DNA from: Erythrobacter sp.
Lineage (GTDB): Bacteria > Pseudomonadota > Alphaproteobacteria > Sphingomonadales > Sphingomonadaceae
NCBI GenBank assembly: GCA_002695185.1
Contig: NZOF01000007.1
Span: 1 to 64,000 of the forward strand
DNA: 64,000 bases
Direction of reading: 5' to 3'
Shown here: one piece after another, positions 62,730 to 64,000 of the stretch
Layout of the letters: every line of letters starts with the position of its first letter
Position numbering within the stretch: the first letter of the stretch is position 1
Program-made: the position numbers and the translations under genes
The notes under the pieces: generated by a model
The model's input: the letters and a program-made list of their open reading frames with translations, nothing else
Told to the model about the DNA's origin: nothing
The model's database searches: none

Positions 62730-63707
62730 CTAGGTCAGCAGTCCTTCGATTGCCTTCAGCAGTTCGGACGGGGAGGCTTCCGTCTTCGGCGGCACCTTGA
62801 TGGTAAGCCCCCCTCCCCTCGCCTTCGTATAGCGCAGGATCACCTTGCCACCCCTGCCGGTGATTTCCTTCTCGGCGGCACCTTTGGTGCTGGGGGCGAC
62901 AGTCGCCTTGACGAGACGCTTGGCGACCTCGGGCCCGCTTAGCCTCACGCCGCTCTTGGTACGCTCCTCCTCTATCCGCTCGGCCTCGTCGCGCATCTTC
63001 GCCAGCGCCTTCGCGTCGCCAGTAAGCGGCTTGATATCTCGCGCGACGCGGACGGTGATGTCGTGCGTGTCGGAGAAGGCTGAGACAACCTCGGCCGGCA
63101 GGCGTGCTACGTCCAGCAGCCGGCTAAGCCAGGACTTGGAGAGGTTCAGATGCTCGGCCATCTGCGACTGGGAGTTCTCGTAGAACTCGGCCAGGGCGAC
63201 CGTATATTCCTTGGCGCGTTCCCAGTCGGAGATGTCCTTGCGAGAACGGTTCTCGACGTCCGAAACACGGAACGCCTCTTCGTCCGTCACGGTCTGGATC
63301 GTCACCAGATAGTCGAACTCGGGATGATGGTGCGCGCGAAGCCATTTCACCGTCCACCAGCGGCGAACACCGGCGATGATCTCGAAGTCATACTCTGGAT
63401 CGTCCTTCAGGCGCCGAACGATGGCCGGGATCCGCTGCTTCTTAGCGGACAAGAACGAGTCGATTAGGTCACGGCAGCTCTCTTCCGTGAGATGGTCGAG
63501 ATCGCGATTGTGCATACGCCAGGGGCGGCACTTCGCAGGGTCGACCCACTCCGTCCGATCAGCGACGGACTTGCCCGTTGCTATCCGCGCGAGCGTCTGG
63601 CTGCGGCTCGCCATGATGCCTTCGGCAGGAGTGGATTTGTCGAGGTTCTCCTCGTCATCGAGACCCTCTGTGAACATCGAGCCGAAGCCCTTGTTGCCCT
63701 TGCTCAT
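62730..63707 (-). CDS. parB: ParB/RepB/Spo0J-family partition protein
   Basis: A 325-aa DNA-binding protein. The ParB N-domain holds the nucleotide-box residues RIPAIVRRL, FEIIAGVRRWWTVKWL (GVRR, 113-116) and ENRSRKDISDWERA. A helix-turn-helix follows at about 181-199 (SQMAEHLNLSKSWLSRLL), with a basic C-terminal region for dimerisation. No parA lies in the window on either side; it may be beyond the right edge. Three exact palindromes upstream are likely its binding sites. It should mediate plasmid segregation and perhaps autoregulate. Confidence 0.85.
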   Translation of the reverse strand: MSKGNKGFGSMFTEGLDDEENLDKSTPAEGIMASRSQTLARIATGKSVADRTEWVDPAKCRPWRMHNRDLDHLTEESCRDLIDSFLSAKKQRIPAIVRRLKDDPEYDFEIIAGVRRWWTVKWLRAHHHPEFDYLVTIQTVTDEEAFRVSDVENRSRKDISDWERAKEYTVALAEFYENSQSQMAEHLNLSKSWLSRLLDVARLPAEVVSAFSDTHDITVRVARDIKPLTGDAKALAKMRDEAERIEEERTKSGVRLSGPEVAKRLVKATVAPSTKGAAEKEITGRGGKVILRYTKARGGGLTIKVPPKTEASPSELLKAIEGLLT

Positions 63708-63758
63708 CGGCCCGTTCCTTCTTCGTTTATTGCCGCCCTCGGCCCGCTCAAAGTGGAG

Positions 63759-63778
63759 GAGTTGCCACGTGGCAACTC
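63759..63778. repeat. parS-like palindrome, copy 1
   Basis: GAGTTGCCACGTGGCAACTC, a perfect 20-bp palindrome whose 16-bp core GTTGCCACGTGGCAAC (63761-63776) recurs twice more. It lies 54 bp upstream of the parB start. Confidence 0.75.
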
Positions 63779-63873
63779 GTCCGTTTCGCGGCGTATTTTC
63801 AGCCCGATATTCACGCGACGGAGATACATATCACAACGACTCAATCCATTGATTTTGCTTCATTTGTTTAGAA

Positions 63874-63889
63874 GTTGCCACGTGGCAAC
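63874..63889. repeat. parS-like palindrome, copy 2
   Basis: An exact copy of GTTGCCACGTGGCAAC, 113 bp from copy 1 (start to start). The stretch between is AT-richer than the rest of the window, as is common at partition or replication sites. Confidence 0.75.
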
Positions 63890-63954
63890 AGCGGTAGCAG
63901 CGAGGCCCAAAACGCGCCCGATTTTCCGCCGCTTTCACCTCGCAAAACCTGCCC

Positions 63955-63970
63955 GTTGCCACGTGGCAAC
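63955..63970. repeat. parS-like palindrome, copy 3
   Basis: An exact copy of GTTGCCACGTGGCAAC, 81 bp from copy 2, near the right edge. More copies may lie outside the window. Confidence 0.75.
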
Positions 63971-64000
63971 TCGCCATCAGACACGCTCCCCTGCCCTGCT

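Noticed and set aside
1..64000. CRISPR arrays, tRNA/rRNA genes, complete insertion sequences
   Set aside because: No repeat-spacer pattern, no cloverleaf or rRNA sequence, and no transposase with terminal repeats was recognised; the recombinase at 58236 is a tyrosine integrase.

Overview
The window is GC-rich DNA with almost gap-free, translationally coupled operons. It looks like a large plasmid or other conjugative element of an alphaproteobacterium, most likely a sphingomonad. The reasons are the F-type transfer operon in the traA-L-E-K-B-dsbC-V-C-trbI-S26-W-U-trbC-N-F-H-G order, the cbb3 oxidase cluster, the NodT-type efflux genes, and a ParB gene with its own palindromic sites at the right edge. 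The host assignment is inference. No rRNA, tRNA, CRISPR array or complete insertion sequence was seen.

Left module (1-17.2 kb): a truncated 6-phosphogluconate dehydrogenase end, a tandem universal stress protein, a small cytochrome c, a GIY-YIG (DUF123) protein, a flavodoxin-fold quinone reductase and a YcbB-type L,D-transpeptidase. Next come an AMP/thymidine-phosphorylase gene coupled to a divergent PRPP-synthetase-like gene, converging on a beta-CASP metallo-beta-lactamase RNase. A small K+ channel is divergent from a GbsR/MarR regulator across a perfect inverted repeat. An ABC-ATPase/FtsX-permease/adaptor/outer-membrane-factor operon, a zinc alcohol dehydrogenase and two small membrane proteins complete the module.

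Transfer module (17.2-40.7 kb): a nearly complete F-type type IV secretion operon runs leftward from the pilin gene. It carries an R27/RP4-style S26 peptidase, a DsbC-like isomerase and four small unassigned genes. No relaxase, coupling protein or recognisable oriT lies in the window. To its right are a possible DNA-binding protein, an XRE-type regulator, a lytic transglycosylase and a 431-aa protein with CxC/HxxxC and PD-E motifs.

Respiration and stress module (41-58 kb): NnrS, then ccoNOQP-ccoGHIS as one tightly overlapping operon ending in a Cys-rich secreted 76-aa protein. OmpW follows, behind an FNR/FixK-like site, then decayed remnants of clpB and hcp, a second tandem Usp, and a type II P-type ATPase. 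Together with the left module this looks like a transmissible low-oxygen, nitrosative and envelope-stress package.

Right edge (58-64 kb): a tyrosine recombinase follows a TIR-like protein (candidate defence gene) in one transcription unit. These are divergent, across a perfect inverted repeat, from a DUF1612/HTH-like protein and a DUF4238 protein. Then comes a ParB-family gene with three exact copies of a 16-bp palindrome upstream.

Three otherwise complete genes are each broken by one small lesion: in-frame TAG codons in the phosphorylase (4835) and the P-type ATPase (57318), and a 1-nt deletion in the ABC permease (about 12093). These may be true pseudogenisation or assembly errors; TAG is a normal stop in other genes here.
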